Shown piece by piece: positions 22,487 through 35,417 of a stretch of 64,000 nucleotides of DNA. The notes under the pieces are model-generated. The model had not been told where the DNA came from. It made no database searches and was given only the letters and a program-made list of their open reading frames with translations. Position 1 is the first letter of the stretch, and every line of letters starts with the position of its first letter. This stretch comes from Morchella semilibera (Eukaryota; Ascomycota; Pezizomycetes; Pezizales; Morchellaceae), in assembly GCA_009192285.1 (NCBI GenBank), contig WBVU01000010.1:1300111-1364110 (forward strand). The letters are read 5' to 3'. The position numbers were made by a program, and so were the translations under genes.

Positions 22487-23310
22487 ATGGCTATCCCTCC
22501 GAAGCAGCTCAACACTGACTATCCGGTATATTTTTCTCCCTATGTCTTTATACCGTTTTAATGGCTTGTGGATTTTCTTTGGCTAATAACTTGCTTAGGT
22601 CATTGACACGGATCCGTAAGCTGCTCAATCACCACCCAAATCTTAAACCATATGACTGAAATGCGGTTCATAGTCACTTTTGGCGTGTTATTCGCTATGC
22701 TCGCCCATCTGATTATGCCATAGGAGCTGGTACCGCGGCTGCTGGGCCGGCCCTCTTCTGGCTGTGGGAGAAAAAGTCCCCAGCAATGCTTCCTAAGGGT
22801 GCATTCGCACAGAGCATGCGTGTTGCCGGAGCCCTCGGTCTAACAGCGGGTTTCTTAAGATTCTACCTTGGATCATCCCGTATGCCCATTCTGGATATCC
22901 ACGGTCTTTGAAAATAAGACCTAAAAATAGAATAAAACAGGATAAAAACTGATATGCTTTGAACCGGCAGTGCGTTTTTGGGGCTGGACAGAGAACCAAC
23001 GGGAGGTGGACATGGATATGAAGGAAATGGTAGAAAAAGTCAAGAGAAAGGAGCCACTTTACGGAGAGTCCATCTTGACCCCGTACATGCAGGGGGTCGC
23101 CGCCCGAAACTCCCGATACTCCCAGGTCTTTTTCCATGTTATGCCATGGTTCAATGTTGTTAATCATAATCAGGTAAGGCTGTTCAGTATCCGTCTTGAT
23201 GGTGCAGTTTTGGCTAACAAAATTTATAGCACGGCGTTGACACGACCAAGTACTTTCTTGCTGCTGAAGAGGAACTTGAGAAAGAGCGTGTCCTCCGAGA
23301 AGGAAAATAG
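22487..23310 (+). CDS. nuo-20.9: Complex I 20.9-kDa accessory subunit (NUXM type)
   Basis: A fungal accessory subunit of mitochondrial NADH:ubiquinone oxidoreductase, placed in the inner-membrane arm. The exons read as 22487-22525, 22599-22615, 22674-22879, 22971-23173 and 23230-23310, which sum to 546 nt and give 181 residues, close to the 20.9-kDa family size. The protein starts MAIPPKQLNTDYPVIDTDPH, then RVIRYARPSDYAIGAGTAAA with hydrophobic segments (AAAGPALFWLW; RVAGALGLTAGFLRFYL), RFWGWTENQREVDMDMKEM, and ends FLAAEEELEKERVLREGK. The second exon is only 17 nt. The gene is convergent with MED17, and only about 85 bp separate the two stop codons. Confidence 0.93.
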
Positions 23311-23395
23311 ATACTCAAGCAACGAAAGACCATTTCTCAGTCGGTACAGGAATATACATACTCGCAATACTGTAAAGAATATCTTACTTCCTTAT

Positions 23396-25360
23396 TTAGA
23401 ACTCTTTCAGTAAATCTTGTAAGCTTTTACCCGCCTCGTTACCATCCCACACAAACCTAGTGTCTATTCCACCAATTGCTCCTGTAATAATGGACAACCC
23501 TACTCTGGTTACCTCCACTCGGATTTTTCTTGTCTGTTTTTCAACATTCCTCATCTCATTTCCCTGGGCTATTTGTTGCCACTTATCGCCCATACATCGA
23601 ATTTCGTTTACAACGCTTCGCTCCAAACACCAGCAAAGATACAGTTCCATCTCTTCTACAGAGCTAAACTTATTCTCACCCATTAACCGCGCAGACACCC
23701 CATCATGCGATGTATTGATGGTGAATCCAGTTCCATATAACGGGTGCCCTAACATTGTCGACATCTGAATTTCAACTTTCCAACCACCCGGTAACACAAG
23801 TGTAGCCTCGCTTTCTAGCCTCCCCATAAAAGCATCCACAGCAGTCTCCACGTCCCTAATTTCGGGTTGTCGGCAGTTTTGTAAAGGTTTTAATGAGTAT
23901 TCGCCATGTAGACCCGCAGACTTTGTGATGCCAATTAGAGTCTTAAGCAGATCTTGCAAATGACTAAGGTGTTGGTGGTGAATGAGATGTGTTGCAATCG
24001 GTCTCACCAAGAGAAGTGGAGGCACAGGTTGCTTTCTCTGGCTTAGCGCAGGTGGGGGCTTGCTTCTCTTCTTGAGGCTCAATCTATGATTATATGATAG
24101 TAGTATCCTAAAGGCCGTTGCTACTCCTTGTGCCAATGCGCTTTCTGGACTGTGGACATCGAGCGTCGTATCATCATCAAGAGGGGCCTATATATCTATC
24201 TATCAGTGATTTTTCTCCCCCCCCCCCCTTCCTCCGTGGGTGATAGATTGAGTAAACTTACCATATCTATTATGATGCTTCGATGCTCCCCGAGCTGAAG
24301 TGTTACACCATCCTCGGTGGTTCTTATTCCTTGATTCGCCATAATCCTTGCCTCTCTCATGATTTCGAAGAAAAGCTCGTCCTCGTAAACAAAGTTTCGA
24401 GCGCGTTCAATCACATCCTTAACTGATGTAGATTTCTTTTTTCCACTCTGGATACTGACTCCCTTAATCTCCCCGTTCTCCATCACACGCACTCTAAGCA
24501 TCGCCTTCCCAAGAGACCCAGTGGTAGCCACATCGTCCATTACAACACTTCCATCTTCATCTCTTCTTAACGCTCCTATGCCCTTACTCTTATATTCCGT
24601 AGCCGATTCCGCGAATCCATATCTAACGCCTAGGGTCTGCCGTTCTCGAGGCATACGTGTTATTACCCAGCCCTCGTCTCGAATAGCCAGAACTTGCTCC
24701 CAGTATCTACTTTCCTTCTCGACCTCTCGCCCAAGTTTCTCAGACGCACTCAGTAAGGCGTCTGCCGCCGAGTTTAATCCTTCCATCTTCCAAGCTCTTG
24801 AAACAATCTCGTCATCCTTGATTGCTTTCGGATCGGGTTTGCGCTGAATCTTATCGAAACCTAAGCTTCCAGCGGGTACAGCTTCCTTAAGAGCCGGGGA
24901 GAAGGTCAAAGTGCCTATTTCCGGATTATGCAAAGATACAAGAACAGAGATATAATCAAGCCCAAAGAGAGCTTCATTTAAGGCATGCCTATTTTCAGGT
25001 TTGTTCGCTGTTAGCGACCTTTGGTAGCATCCGGAGCGAGAAGCACCAAATATGCACATACCCTACCAACGCTGCCATCTCCGCCTTTGCCTTGATCTTC
25101 AGTTCCATGGAATTCTCCTGATCACTAACCGCCTTGTCCGCAATACCTCCATTTTCTTGATTTTCGGAATCCACGTGAAGCTCATCGTCTTGTGGCTCGT
25201 CTTTACCAGCAGCTATCTCTTCCTCAAGCAGGCTCTCGTTGACATCGCGGAAATGGCCACGTTGGGCCTGTATTCTACTAATGAGAGACGAGACTGAGGT
25301 TTCTTCGAGGTTCTCTTCAGGCCAGGACTTTAAGGAGAGTAAAAGTTGATTTGTATTCAT
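23396..25360 (-). CDS. MED17: Mediator complex subunit 17 (Srb4)
   Basis: The central head-module scaffold of Mediator, needed for RNA polymerase II transcription from nearly all promoters. The start at 25360 gives MNTNQLLLSLKSWPEENLEE. An acidic linker follows, then the conserved block RHALNEALFGLDYISVLVSL (about 24950) and FSPALKEAVPAGSLGFDKIQ. The middle region includes EGWVITRMPRERQTLGVRYG and SLGKAMLRVRVMENGEIKG, and the C-terminal region includes LEDLLKTLIGI-like helices and ends LQDLLKEF. Introns are seen near 24995-25060 and 24190-24260, and the reading frame is otherwise long and open. The total of about 600 residues is normal for filamentous fungi. Confidence 0.9.
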
Positions 25361-25885
25361 CGTTACCGGTATTTTGGTTTTCGTTGGGCCGCTGATGGGA
25401 GTGAAGGGTTGAAGGTCTACATACCATATAAGCCGCAATGTTACACAGTTGATACAACGGCTTGCGAGTCCATGAACCCAAACTCGACTTTTGACTGTAT
25501 CCCTACAGACTACAAGTATTCTTATAAATTAGCTGTCAGTCCCGCCCGTATATTAATGAGTCGAAATATTTTGTATGGAGTTAAATTATTTATTTGATAA
25601 GGGCTGTTAGCAAAAGGCAACAACTTTTGCTTTTCTTGGGTAGTACTTCTTGTAAAATCAACGAAAGTGGCAATCTTTTAAAAAAACTTGTGTTTTTGCC
25701 AAGACCGGTAATTTGTAGTTCTTGGCGGAATTGGAACTCTAGAGCTTGCTACACCACTTACAATTGATAATAGGTGGTACCATGATGCCTTCTGAGCCTA
25801 TTTCCTAAATCACATCATTTGGCGGTGATGCCTGGGGAGTGCTGCAAAAAGTCCATATCTTAGTATCCCAAGACTTTTAAACATA
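25361..25885. other. Intergenic stretch between MED17 and the ATR kinase
   Basis: No gene is seen. The part next to 25360 is the MED17 upstream region. The rest is A/T-rich and has no long open frame. Confidence 0.55.
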
Positions 25886-26080
25886 CAGTTTACCTCTGCT
25901 ATACCGAATGCCAATAAAGCCACAAACCTACTATTACGAACAGGTTTTGGTTATCCGAATTTCAATTTCACATAGAAAATGGTGGGATTTTATCTGCTGT
26001 ACCGAATAATCTGCAATCTGCTGTATCGAACGAAATTTTTTGGAATATGCAGGTTCGTTATAGCGGAGGGAGATTGACTC
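25886..26080. mobile_element. MITE-like element, TA-flanked (195 bp)
   Basis: The left end CAGTTTACCTCTGCTATACC and the complement of the right end (GAGTCAATCTCCCTCCGCTA) form imperfect inverted repeats, flanked by TA at 25884-25885 and 26081-26082. A TGCTGTACCGAA motif recurs inside. The TATAACGAA-type termini resemble pogo/Fot1-like elements. Confidence 0.62.
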
Positions 26081-26106
26081 TACTTAGACGTTGTGGCGCA
26101 GTCAAG

Positions 26107-26205
26107 TACGTATGTACTAGCCGAATTTTCAAGTTTAGGGCGGTTGCCACACAACATTTGGTTATATCTCGTCCTAAACTTAAAAATTTGGCAAGTACAT
26201 ACGTA
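26107..26205. mobile_element. Hairpin MITE (99 bp)
   Basis: Inverted repeats of about 36 bp starting TACGTATGTACTAGCCGAAT and its near-complement, with about five differences, surround a spacer of about 25 bp. The outermost TA may be the target duplication. No coding capacity. Nothing else recognisable lies between here and the ATR gene at 26768. Confidence 0.7.
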
Positions 26206-26767
26206 GTAGGCAAAAGGACAGGGCACGGGTCAGGGAAAAGGACCTCAAGGGTGTTTGTCAGTCGGCTAGCGTCGTTTGCACCAAAAAATACTCAAAGTGC
26301 TGTTTTTTTTTGGTGTGCCAAAGGGCAACAACACTAGCGAATTAATCAAATATCTACGGTGTTTTCTTTCTTTCTCTTTCTTAGATATATCATTATAGTA
26401 AGAGCTTATTTGATAGAGCACGAGCAGTTCTTATCAAGTAGGCGCAAATCTATAAACTACTCCCTGGTCCCAAGGCATTCAGTGAGAAATTGCCCCGTTG
26501 CACGCCAGTTTTCACGACCTTTTACTAAATGCCCAAGTAGTCCTGAGAAAATATGTGGCTAAGAATGGGAATCTAGCCCGATAAATAGGATTAAAGTAAA
26601 GTGATTCATTGTACTAGGACTGAGCTTTGATGGTGTAAATATTAATGCTATTCTATGTTCGTCAGAAAACCACCTTGGAGAGGGGTTCGCAATTTCTTGC
26701 TAGCTACACCTTTGCCCTTCAAACACTTTTCTTTATTCACCAAATCTGCGGCACCATGAAAACTTTT

Positions 26768-29700
26768 TTACATGAATGCACACCACCCAATATACCTAAA
26801 TAGTCTTTGTCAGTATAATCCAAAAAATAAACCCACAAGTCTAACCTACATTGCACAAAGATTACCCGGGTCGACAGCTGATCTTAATAATTCCTGGACT
26901 TGTCCCTCTACCGACAGCGGAACAGTTTCACCTTGAAACAGGCCCCGGAGTTTATTCTGAATGTTCTTTAAGACATCTTTAGGCGTCTCAGGAATTTTCG
27001 GGTTTGCTTTCTTCTATAATCGGGTGAGACACTCAACGCGTACGAGTCTCCACTTAATATTCAACGTTGACTTTGCTTACCTTCTTGACCATATCAACGG
27101 CCGGATCATGTAGAAAGGTTTCTAGGACTGTCATAAGTGTATCTTCGTTGTTCCTCAACACCCTAATTGCTGTTTCACAGGTTCTCCGGAAGGTACCTAT
27201 GGTCAAAGTATCATTATAAATGCCAGTATCAAAGTGTCTCTTGATGATGGGCCGTACCTTCATATCCTGTCACACCAAGTGCATCGACCATGTTGTGTGT
27301 GAGACGGAAAGGTACTTTTTCTGGTTTCTCAAATCCTAGCCCCTGTAGAAGTTTCTTGAGAAAGAGATAAACCACCTAAAATTATGTCAACACTCACCTT
27401 GTCAAATAGGCAATTGAAATCGACGTGAAGAGTATCGCCGTTTGTTTCATCGAAGAGAATGTTCTCTCCGTGGCGGTCACCGAGTCTATACCAATCAGAG
27501 AACTGTTATATCTAGGAATAAATAAATCATCTAAAGATTATACCCTAATATGTGTCCAACCATCGACATAACTGCCGAGGTTCTCGAGTAACCGATCCTA
27601 CTAGCGAACCAAGCAGCTGGACCTGAAAACATTTCAACAAACCATTCATGAAATACGGGAGGATATCTAAGGTGAATTAATATTCTTTCCTCACTTGAGA
27701 CTAAAGGATGATTCACGAGGTTACCTTGAAAGCACCCCATCCGTAAATATATGATAGTTTGGGGGTTCTTTACACGCTTGATCGAGAAGAGTACGAATTT
27801 CGGCGTACTGATATATGCATAAATAACTATGTTAATACCCACTCTCCCCCCCCCCCCCAAAAAAAAAAAAAAAAAAAAAAAAAAAGAGAGAGAGAGAGAG
27901 AAAAGACCGGAATCGACCGATGGCTTACCTGAATAATAATTCCCTTTGTCTTATAGGATTTTAAAAGGATGTCCCGAAGTGTACGTACGTTATTAACCCA
28001 CTCAATAAGACCGCATTCTTCGTTCAAAGGGGTGACCATATATGTTCGAATATCTTGTAAATAATTAGCAAGTCGAGAGCTCTTGCTTAGAAGGGGTTAT
28101 ATATTGTATCCTACATAAACGCCTCCGACTAGAATCGGCGTCTTTCTTCAGGAAACGATTGATCATATTATTGAATTCCATTAAACGAGCGTCTTTACGT
28201 AGATCATCCTTTGGTTTACATAAAAATGGATAAAGTTTACCATCGGATCCACGCATCTTGATTTTTCGAGGCTTCTGCAGAGAAGACATGATGTCCGCAT
28301 CGTCGGCGAACCCTAAAAGAATTTCAGCCACCTGCACCTCTAGGGGGAACAGGTCTTAAAGACCTTGCTCACAAAGAATAAAAGTATACGTACCTGCAAT
28401 TGTAGGTGCAGATAGATTGAATGGAACATTATTTTTTATAGATTCGGGAGTTGGAGGAAGTGTCACTGTAAGAACTGTTTGTAAAGGTATCACAAGCATG
28501 CAAGGTGCTACGGGATGATGGAATCCAAGGTCCTTCGTTAAGCTGACAGTGACTGCTTTTGAAGGCAAATCTGCGTCACAGAGACGTAGCAGCTGGTCTG
28601 TGAGCTTTTGTGCTTGCAATATCAGGTTCTTCAACTCAATATCTGCTTCTTTCCGCGCCTTAGAGCCAGCTGAACAGTTTTCTTTTATCTTGTTGATTAT
28701 CCTCGTGCCACGACTAGATCTCTCTCTTGATGTTGACTTGCACACCGCTGTGAGCGACCAGAGGGCCTGTCTGGGATGAGTCGAAACAACCTTAACAATG
28801 ATATTCTGAAGATGTATGTAGACCTCTTGACTAGGATGGACAAGCCTAGAAATTATTTGGGGAAATGCGGTATAAAACATCCACGCGGGTAGTCTTTCGC
28901 TATATCTTTGTACCGAAGCATGTAGTTGGGTTAAATGCTTAGACTTTTCTTTTAGAATGTGATTTCTAAAATCCGCGTTTCCGTGGACCTCTTCCAATTG
29001 CTGGCTCTCGCCTAAATCTAACCAAAGGGTTAGTACTCTAGGCATTGTCTGAAATATATATTTTGTTCCAAATGCAAGAGCACGAAGGTAAGACTGGCAG
29101 ACTAATTTCGCCATTTCTCCGTTTAAGAAGGACTGGCTTTGATTGAGTGGCGCAATTCCCTTTTCGGCCTCATAAAGCTTATTATAATGCCGTCCGAGAA
29201 AGTAATGACCTTGTTCCCATCTAGCAAAGTATGCTGATGCTTTAAGGTATTTCGAGATGATCTCTTTTGAATGGGTTTGTCCTGCCCCATCCAGCCACCT
29301 TGCCAGCAAAAGCATTGCCTTTGCTGGAACAATATCTTGGGGATAACTCTTTCCAGATTGAACAGTTGCAGTGATAGGGTCGTTGGTTTGTATCATATTT
29401 GAAGAAATCGCTCCCTCGAGAGTTTGTATTGCTTTTCGATGTTGGCCTTCGTGCCATAGTAGTTTCGCATGTTCCACAGTCGCGAATGGTGCACCGAGTC
29501 TTGAGGCATGGAGAACAGAATTAAATGACTGATGTATTTGGCCTGCCTTCCTTGCAAACCGAGCACTGGCGAGCCAAGTGGACGCAATATTTTCCTGAGC
29601 CGATTCGGCACTATACCAATCAGTTTTGCTCAAATGTCTTTTTAGGGGTAGTTTTTCATACCCGGAGAGCTGGAATGCAGCTCGGCGAAGAGCTAGAATG

Positions 29701-32700
29701 TACTGCTTATGATTGGAATAGGTTCCCATCACATCAAGACGTCTCTCTAGGTTGGCGGAGAAACCAGCTTTATCAAAAGTTCCTTGCTGCAATGTCAAAC
29801 TAATTTCCTCAAGCTCTGATAACGAATGAAGTTTGACCATTGAATCATGGCATTGGCGTAAAGACCCAGTTAGAGATTCCGACAATCTACTTACGACACT
29901 TTCCCGCGCCCCAGCTATTTCTCTTATAAAGGTATCTGTGTCCTGCTTACGCAGCGCGGATAAGGCGCCGCCTATTTTGATCTCATAAGATGATTCTGTC
30001 AAACCCTCTGACCTTGTGAGATAATTATCTAGCACATCCCATTTTCCAGAAATCCAAGAAGCTTCAATCGCAAATTCTAATATCCTAGGGTGTAGATTTT
30101 GGGAGTCGGCCATCATTCCATCGGCATAGTTTAGTAGCACTTCTAAATGTTGTGTTAGAAGACCAATAAACGATGTTGATGAAAATAACCATACCGTGTT
30201 GCCCGGACTCTTTTAAACAGGTTAATAGATTTGTCTGAATTTCCAAATCATCTGGCTTCTCGCATAAGAGAAGCTCGTACCAACTCTGGGCAGCTGTCCA
30301 TCTTCCAGCCTTCCGATGTTCGAGGATCTGTTGGTCGTGATTGAGAACAGGCAGTTTGTTCGAAATGCCCTCAATACCGTCCGGTTCGTCAATCTGGGTA
30401 TAAATATGCTGCAACCTCTCATACAAAGGCGTCATCTCAGCTTCAGATATGGTGTCTCTCTTCTGGCGAATGTGTTGCTCCCAGTAAAAAAGGGCTCTTG
30501 CATATGATTGGCACTCAAATGAACGTATACCCATCATATCCGGAGGTATTACAGAAAGGACCGACTCGACTCGCTGAACAGCAATATCCTTCCCAGTTTC
30601 ATCTTCTAAAGCAACATGACGGTTTTGTTGCCTTGCTCGTTGAACCTGAAGCGATGAGTTTAGTTTTTTCTTGTCGCGCAGCCACCTTGTTAAATGGTCT
30701 ATGAGAAGAAACACCGTCTATAAACACCCATCAGTTTCCCCCTGGCATTAGAGTGATTCAAAACAAACCTCGCTGCATTGCTTAAGATTCTCTGAAGCCA
30801 TGATACTTTCTGGACCTTCAGCGGGTCGTAGCACGGCCAATATTTCGCTAGCAATGTTACTCCGATCACTATCCTCCCCTCCTATAATAACATTCAAAGT
30901 GACAAATGGTAGCAAAAATATGGATATGGAGATATCTTGGCCTTTTAAAATCCGGCCGCAAATTGAAAAAATAGCTTCGGCGTTTGCTCCCCTTGCCTTC
31001 GACAACAAATCCATAAGTAATAAGTGAAGCCAGTTACGGTGTGTCTTGTTTAAAGAGAAAATGGGGTATGTACAAGCTGGAGTCTGGGCGTTTTGCTGCA
31101 GGATATACTTAGAACCCAAAAACGGCGTCAAAGCACTCCGGGCCGTGGTACTAAAGGACGCCCACCTCTCAGCTGCTACTGTAGAGTGAGGAATTCGCGC
31201 GCCGCGGGTGCGGCTAACATCAACTCCTACTTCGATAAATCTCAGTAGCTCTTGCATTCCAAATGCGAGGAAAGCCTGGACTTTCGTATTGGTAGCTGAA
31301 AGAAATGCCTTCACAACCTTTTCCTCTAGAAAAAAAACAACAAACTCAACACTCTCGTCCGCCTTCTCAAAATTATGCAGGACCATCATATCGCGTGTTT
31401 CACGGGCTGCTTCAACACGATTTGGATCCACGGCTCCTACTAAACCGAGCGACTCAGCGCAAAGACGTTGAATATTTAACTGAACCCTTGGGTTGGAGTT
31501 TGAGTCCACATGTCCGAATGCAACAATGACATCCAAAAGTGTTCTTATTAGCTGAGGAACCATTTCGTCAGGCTGTTCGTTTATTGCAGCTGTATGTATG
31601 AATTCCTGGTTTTCTCTAATAAACCCCGTTAACTCAATCAGTGCCTGCTCTACAACGGCTACATTTTCGTGACGGCATCGCCGTGAAAGAAGGTCGAAAC
31701 GCTGTTTCACACCAATAGAACATCTCCATTCTTTTAGTTGTGCTTCGAAATGTGAAGATGATGGTATTAACGCCAAAGAAGGGATTATGCCAACATCCTT
31801 TTCGATAGCTTGAGAATATTTGTTGAAAAAGTGTGTAATAATTCCCTGAGCTCTCTTCCTAGCATCTTCCTGAAAATCATTCCAGTATTGTAATATCACT
31901 GAAAAGGTCTGGACTATCAGTGGGCTGATCACTTCTGCGGGTAAGGTTGTTATAATTGCAGTCCATGCATATAAAGCGCTTGTCCGCAATTGTTCAGTTT
32001 CCAGTGCGGATTGTAAACAGGCGCATATCTAGACATAGTTAGGGCGGTTTTTAAGACTAAAAGGGAAGAGTAACGAAGTAAATTTACCTGCGGTAGTGCG
32101 CCGCTTATATACCTCCCCGCTAATATAACCATCTCCTCAATGGCTTTTATTATCCGAATTTTATCTACCATATGGGTATGGGTCTCTTTCAATGATGTCA
32201 TAAATTCGGTAAATATTCCGAGAACATTCAACTTGAAAAACTCATCGAGAGGCGCTTCATTATTCTCGGTAGGTTTCGTTCTGCTTAGCTCGGCTACTAA
32301 CGATAGTGCTCTATATATCTATTTGACTTAGTATATATATTTCCTAAGCCAGGAATGCTTTCAAGGTACAAACCGGTTCCTTATTCTCCTTGTCCGCATC
32401 CCCAGCGGCTTTTAATAGTTCAGTTGCAAGAGGAATTTTCTCAGGCCTCACCAACTCTCTCAATGAACAGGTTCTAAAATTCTCCGAAGCGTTTATAAGT
32501 AGAGCCATTGTCGTTTGCTCCGCCCCCACCCCTTGGGCAAGAAGAAGAGCAAGAATGAAGGTCATGTTTTCATGGCATATAACCCAAGAGCTCTTGCCAC
32601 ATGCTTGAGCAATCCGCTCAACTATTTCTACCCGTTTCCACAATATCATGTACGGTAATGTATAGGTTTGAGTGGCCCCCAGGAAGTCGTCTACAGTGAT

Positions 32701-35417
32701 CCCTAAAATATCCGAAAGGTAAACTACAATCTGTGGTTTAGATTGTAACTGTTTAACAACACTTGCGCTGATGCTACGCCAATATGGTGTAAGTAACTGC
32801 TTAGGAGTTACATCATGTATTTCTGCAAGGAATTGGATCTAGCACAGTAAGTATTTAGGGTACAAAATAATCAACCAGAAATGGATATCCTACTTCGTTG
32901 TAAGCAACCCCAATTATGAATGAATTTGCATGTCCAAGGTATTCCACTAGCCGAATGAGCGAAAAGTTTAGCTCCGAACCCGCCGATACTCTTGAAAATT
33001 ATCAGCACAAAACCTTACTGAGTGATCGCACACCAAGCTTACCGCCCTATTTGGCTCCAGGCCAAAACAAAGGTCTCTTGATATTGTGGCTCATCACTCA
33101 TCGACTTTGCCCGTAAATAACGGAGGATTTCTATCCTATTTTCTTTCAAAAGTGCTTCATCATGATTAAACCCGATAAATGACGGTAGCGTTCGTCTGCG
33201 AGAAACTTCATTAGCTCGCATTTATCGCAAGAAAATTTGGTAAAGTATACCCAGCAGCAATCCTAATCTCCCTTCTTGAACTCTTCAGTGATTCGAAACA
33301 ACATCTTCCAAAGGCCCCGGATAAGCTTAGATGCTTCAAATTTCTTGTGTGATTCAAAATTCGTCTTATACTCATCAAGCCCCATACACGCACTCTTGAA
33401 GAACCCTGGAATTTATCCAGTTTTTGAAGAATCTCTAAACTCGTAAATAGCACATCGTTGCGTTCATCGGCATAGGATCTAGCTGCTGAAGATAACTTCG
33501 TGGCTTCAACATCACAATAGGAGCAGTAATATTGGGTAGGTTGCAAGTTCTTTTGATCAAGCTCTAAGCTTTCTGTCAGGTTACCAGCCAAGATACAAGA
33601 GATGAGCCCAAGAGATTGAACAACAGTGCATTGATCATTCTCGTTTGTTTTGTTGAAAGCGTCACCTAGACCCACTGTGTCCAACCCCTTTAGACAAGGT
33701 AATCCTTGGTATCCTAGTAAACGAAATGTTTCTAATACCAACGGGTGGGTTTCCACACTGGGCAATTCGCCTTTTGTCATGAGTCTAGGGCGTTTTCTGC
33801 GCCCGCTGTCATTATCTTTCTGCTCCAAAAACTCTGATGTTTCAATAACCCTGAGGCGATCGGCCTCCTCCTGCAGTCTTTTATTATTAAAATCCCATAC
33901 CCCTTCTGTGGTTGATTGTAGGATAGATCTCGCTTTTTCGATGATCTCGGGGTTTTTAGAAATGTCTAGAATGAGTCGTATTATTACTATCTATGAAACA
34001 ATCAGTCAATATTTCCATATCGGGTGATAAACTATTTGGGAATATACCTGAAGGCCATGATCCAGAACTTTCCATGTTCTATCATTACTCATAGCTTTAA
34101 ACGCCACAGGAAGAGCCTCCTCCCTCAAAAATTCTTCAATCACCAGTGCGTTTTCCGCGACTAATAAGATTCCAAGAAACACACTTGCCAGAATATGGCC
34201 AGTAGGTCGGTTTTCTTGCTCCACCAGTTGACCTAAAGTCTCACTAGCACATCGTATCATGAAAAGGCATAAATTATTGCATTTCATGCCCCCATATTGC
34301 GATCTCGGTATTTGGCTCAGAGCACTCCCCAACGCCTCCAAAATATTGATGCGGATTCCAGAAACCTTTGTATTTAACATCGGAATGGGCTCCCAAATCC
34401 GCATACTTTTCCATAGCTTTGAAATTTTTTGTAAGAACCACGTGAAATTGTCAGCCGCAGCCCTTAGTGTGGGAACATGATCGCTAGAAGTAGAGATTCT
34501 TGAAAGTATGACAAACATGTGGATTGCTATGCAGGCTGCGTTTTCGGGATCCTTAATAACAAATCTGAGGGACTGAGGCTTCACTGGGGGGGAATTTGTA
34601 GGTAGTTGTGATGGGTTGATTGAAAAGTCTTCGTCTGGAAGCACCAGTCTAAAGGAATTGGACATAGCAGCTGTGATTTTCGCGGTGCTATGGAATGAAT
34701 CGATGATACCTTTGTGATTAAAATTGAACATCTCTATCAGCATCGCTTAAGAATATCATCATTACCAACGAAAGGTGCCAAAAAAAGCGTACAAGTAATA
34801 CAGCTCCGACAGTACCCCATTACCGTTGTCAAATATTTCCACGCCTCAAACTCCTTTGCTGCAGCTATGAAGATAGCCTCTATTGTCTGTATTAGCTCTA
34901 GCTTTATGCTTTCCGCGACTTTGTGCCCAAGAAGTGGAAATAATCTTGGTAGTAGCCATAAGAATAGTATTGGTCGGTTCGGTTCGGTGACATGCTCGAC
35001 GGATGGTTGACAGAATAGCACCTGTGGTGATCTTTGAATTGTCAATCTCACCACAAGCAAGCTATTCGTTGCCTGGAGCAACAAATCGCTAGTAGAAGCG
35101 AAGGGGTCCCCATTTAATAGAATGCTGATTCCAGCTTCCATAACCACTTCTACAACTTTGTAGTTTATCCTCACATTGTCTTCAAGGCTTGCGTCCGAAG
35201 GGTCCCCATCTGTTCCCATTACTTCCGCTAATAACTGCTGGAAAGTGTCGCGATCAACCATCCGAGGCGAACCGCTCCCATTTTTTGATAAATTCTGGAC
35301 AATAACTGCGACAGAGGAGGGTGGAGGCTGATCTCCATGCTGAGAGCCCGGTAATTGTAGAGGCGGTGGCGGCATAGAGCCAGTCACCGCAGTTAATGTT
35401 TTTCTCCTAGTGGACAT
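26768..35417 (-). CDS. MEC1: ATR/Mec1-type checkpoint kinase (UvsB/Rad3)
   Basis: A phosphatidylinositol-3-kinase-like protein kinase that senses RPA-coated single-stranded DNA with its partner Ddc2/ATRIP and starts the replication checkpoint. The start at 35417 gives [20 protein letters not shown]. Long HEAT-repeat exons follow (35417 to about 30750), then the FAT domain ([52 protein letters not shown]). The kinase domain has [20 protein letters not shown], the catalytic loop [11 protein letters not shown] and [10 protein letters not shown] (about 27400-27480). The FATC tail [20 protein letters not shown] continues to WCAFM. The last six residues lie in a final small exon reached by an intron at about 26800-26855; without that intron the frame would stop at LCAM and lose the invariant end. 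There are a dozen or more introns and roughly 2600 residues, which is normal for the family. One intron (about 27825-27925) contains unusual homopolymer runs. Confidence 0.95.
27846..27902. repeat. Homopolymer/dinucleotide block in an ATR intron
   Basis: On the plus strand a run of 13 C is followed directly by 27 A and then by about eight GA units. On the coding strand this is CT-repeat, poly-T, poly-G within one intron of the kinase gene. Exact lengths in such runs are often unreliable in assemblies. Confidence 0.85.

Noticed and set aside
25602-26335. A larger element bounded by AAAGGCAACAAC-type motifs
   Set aside because: The two motifs are in direct and not inverted orientation, and no target duplication or internal homology was seen.
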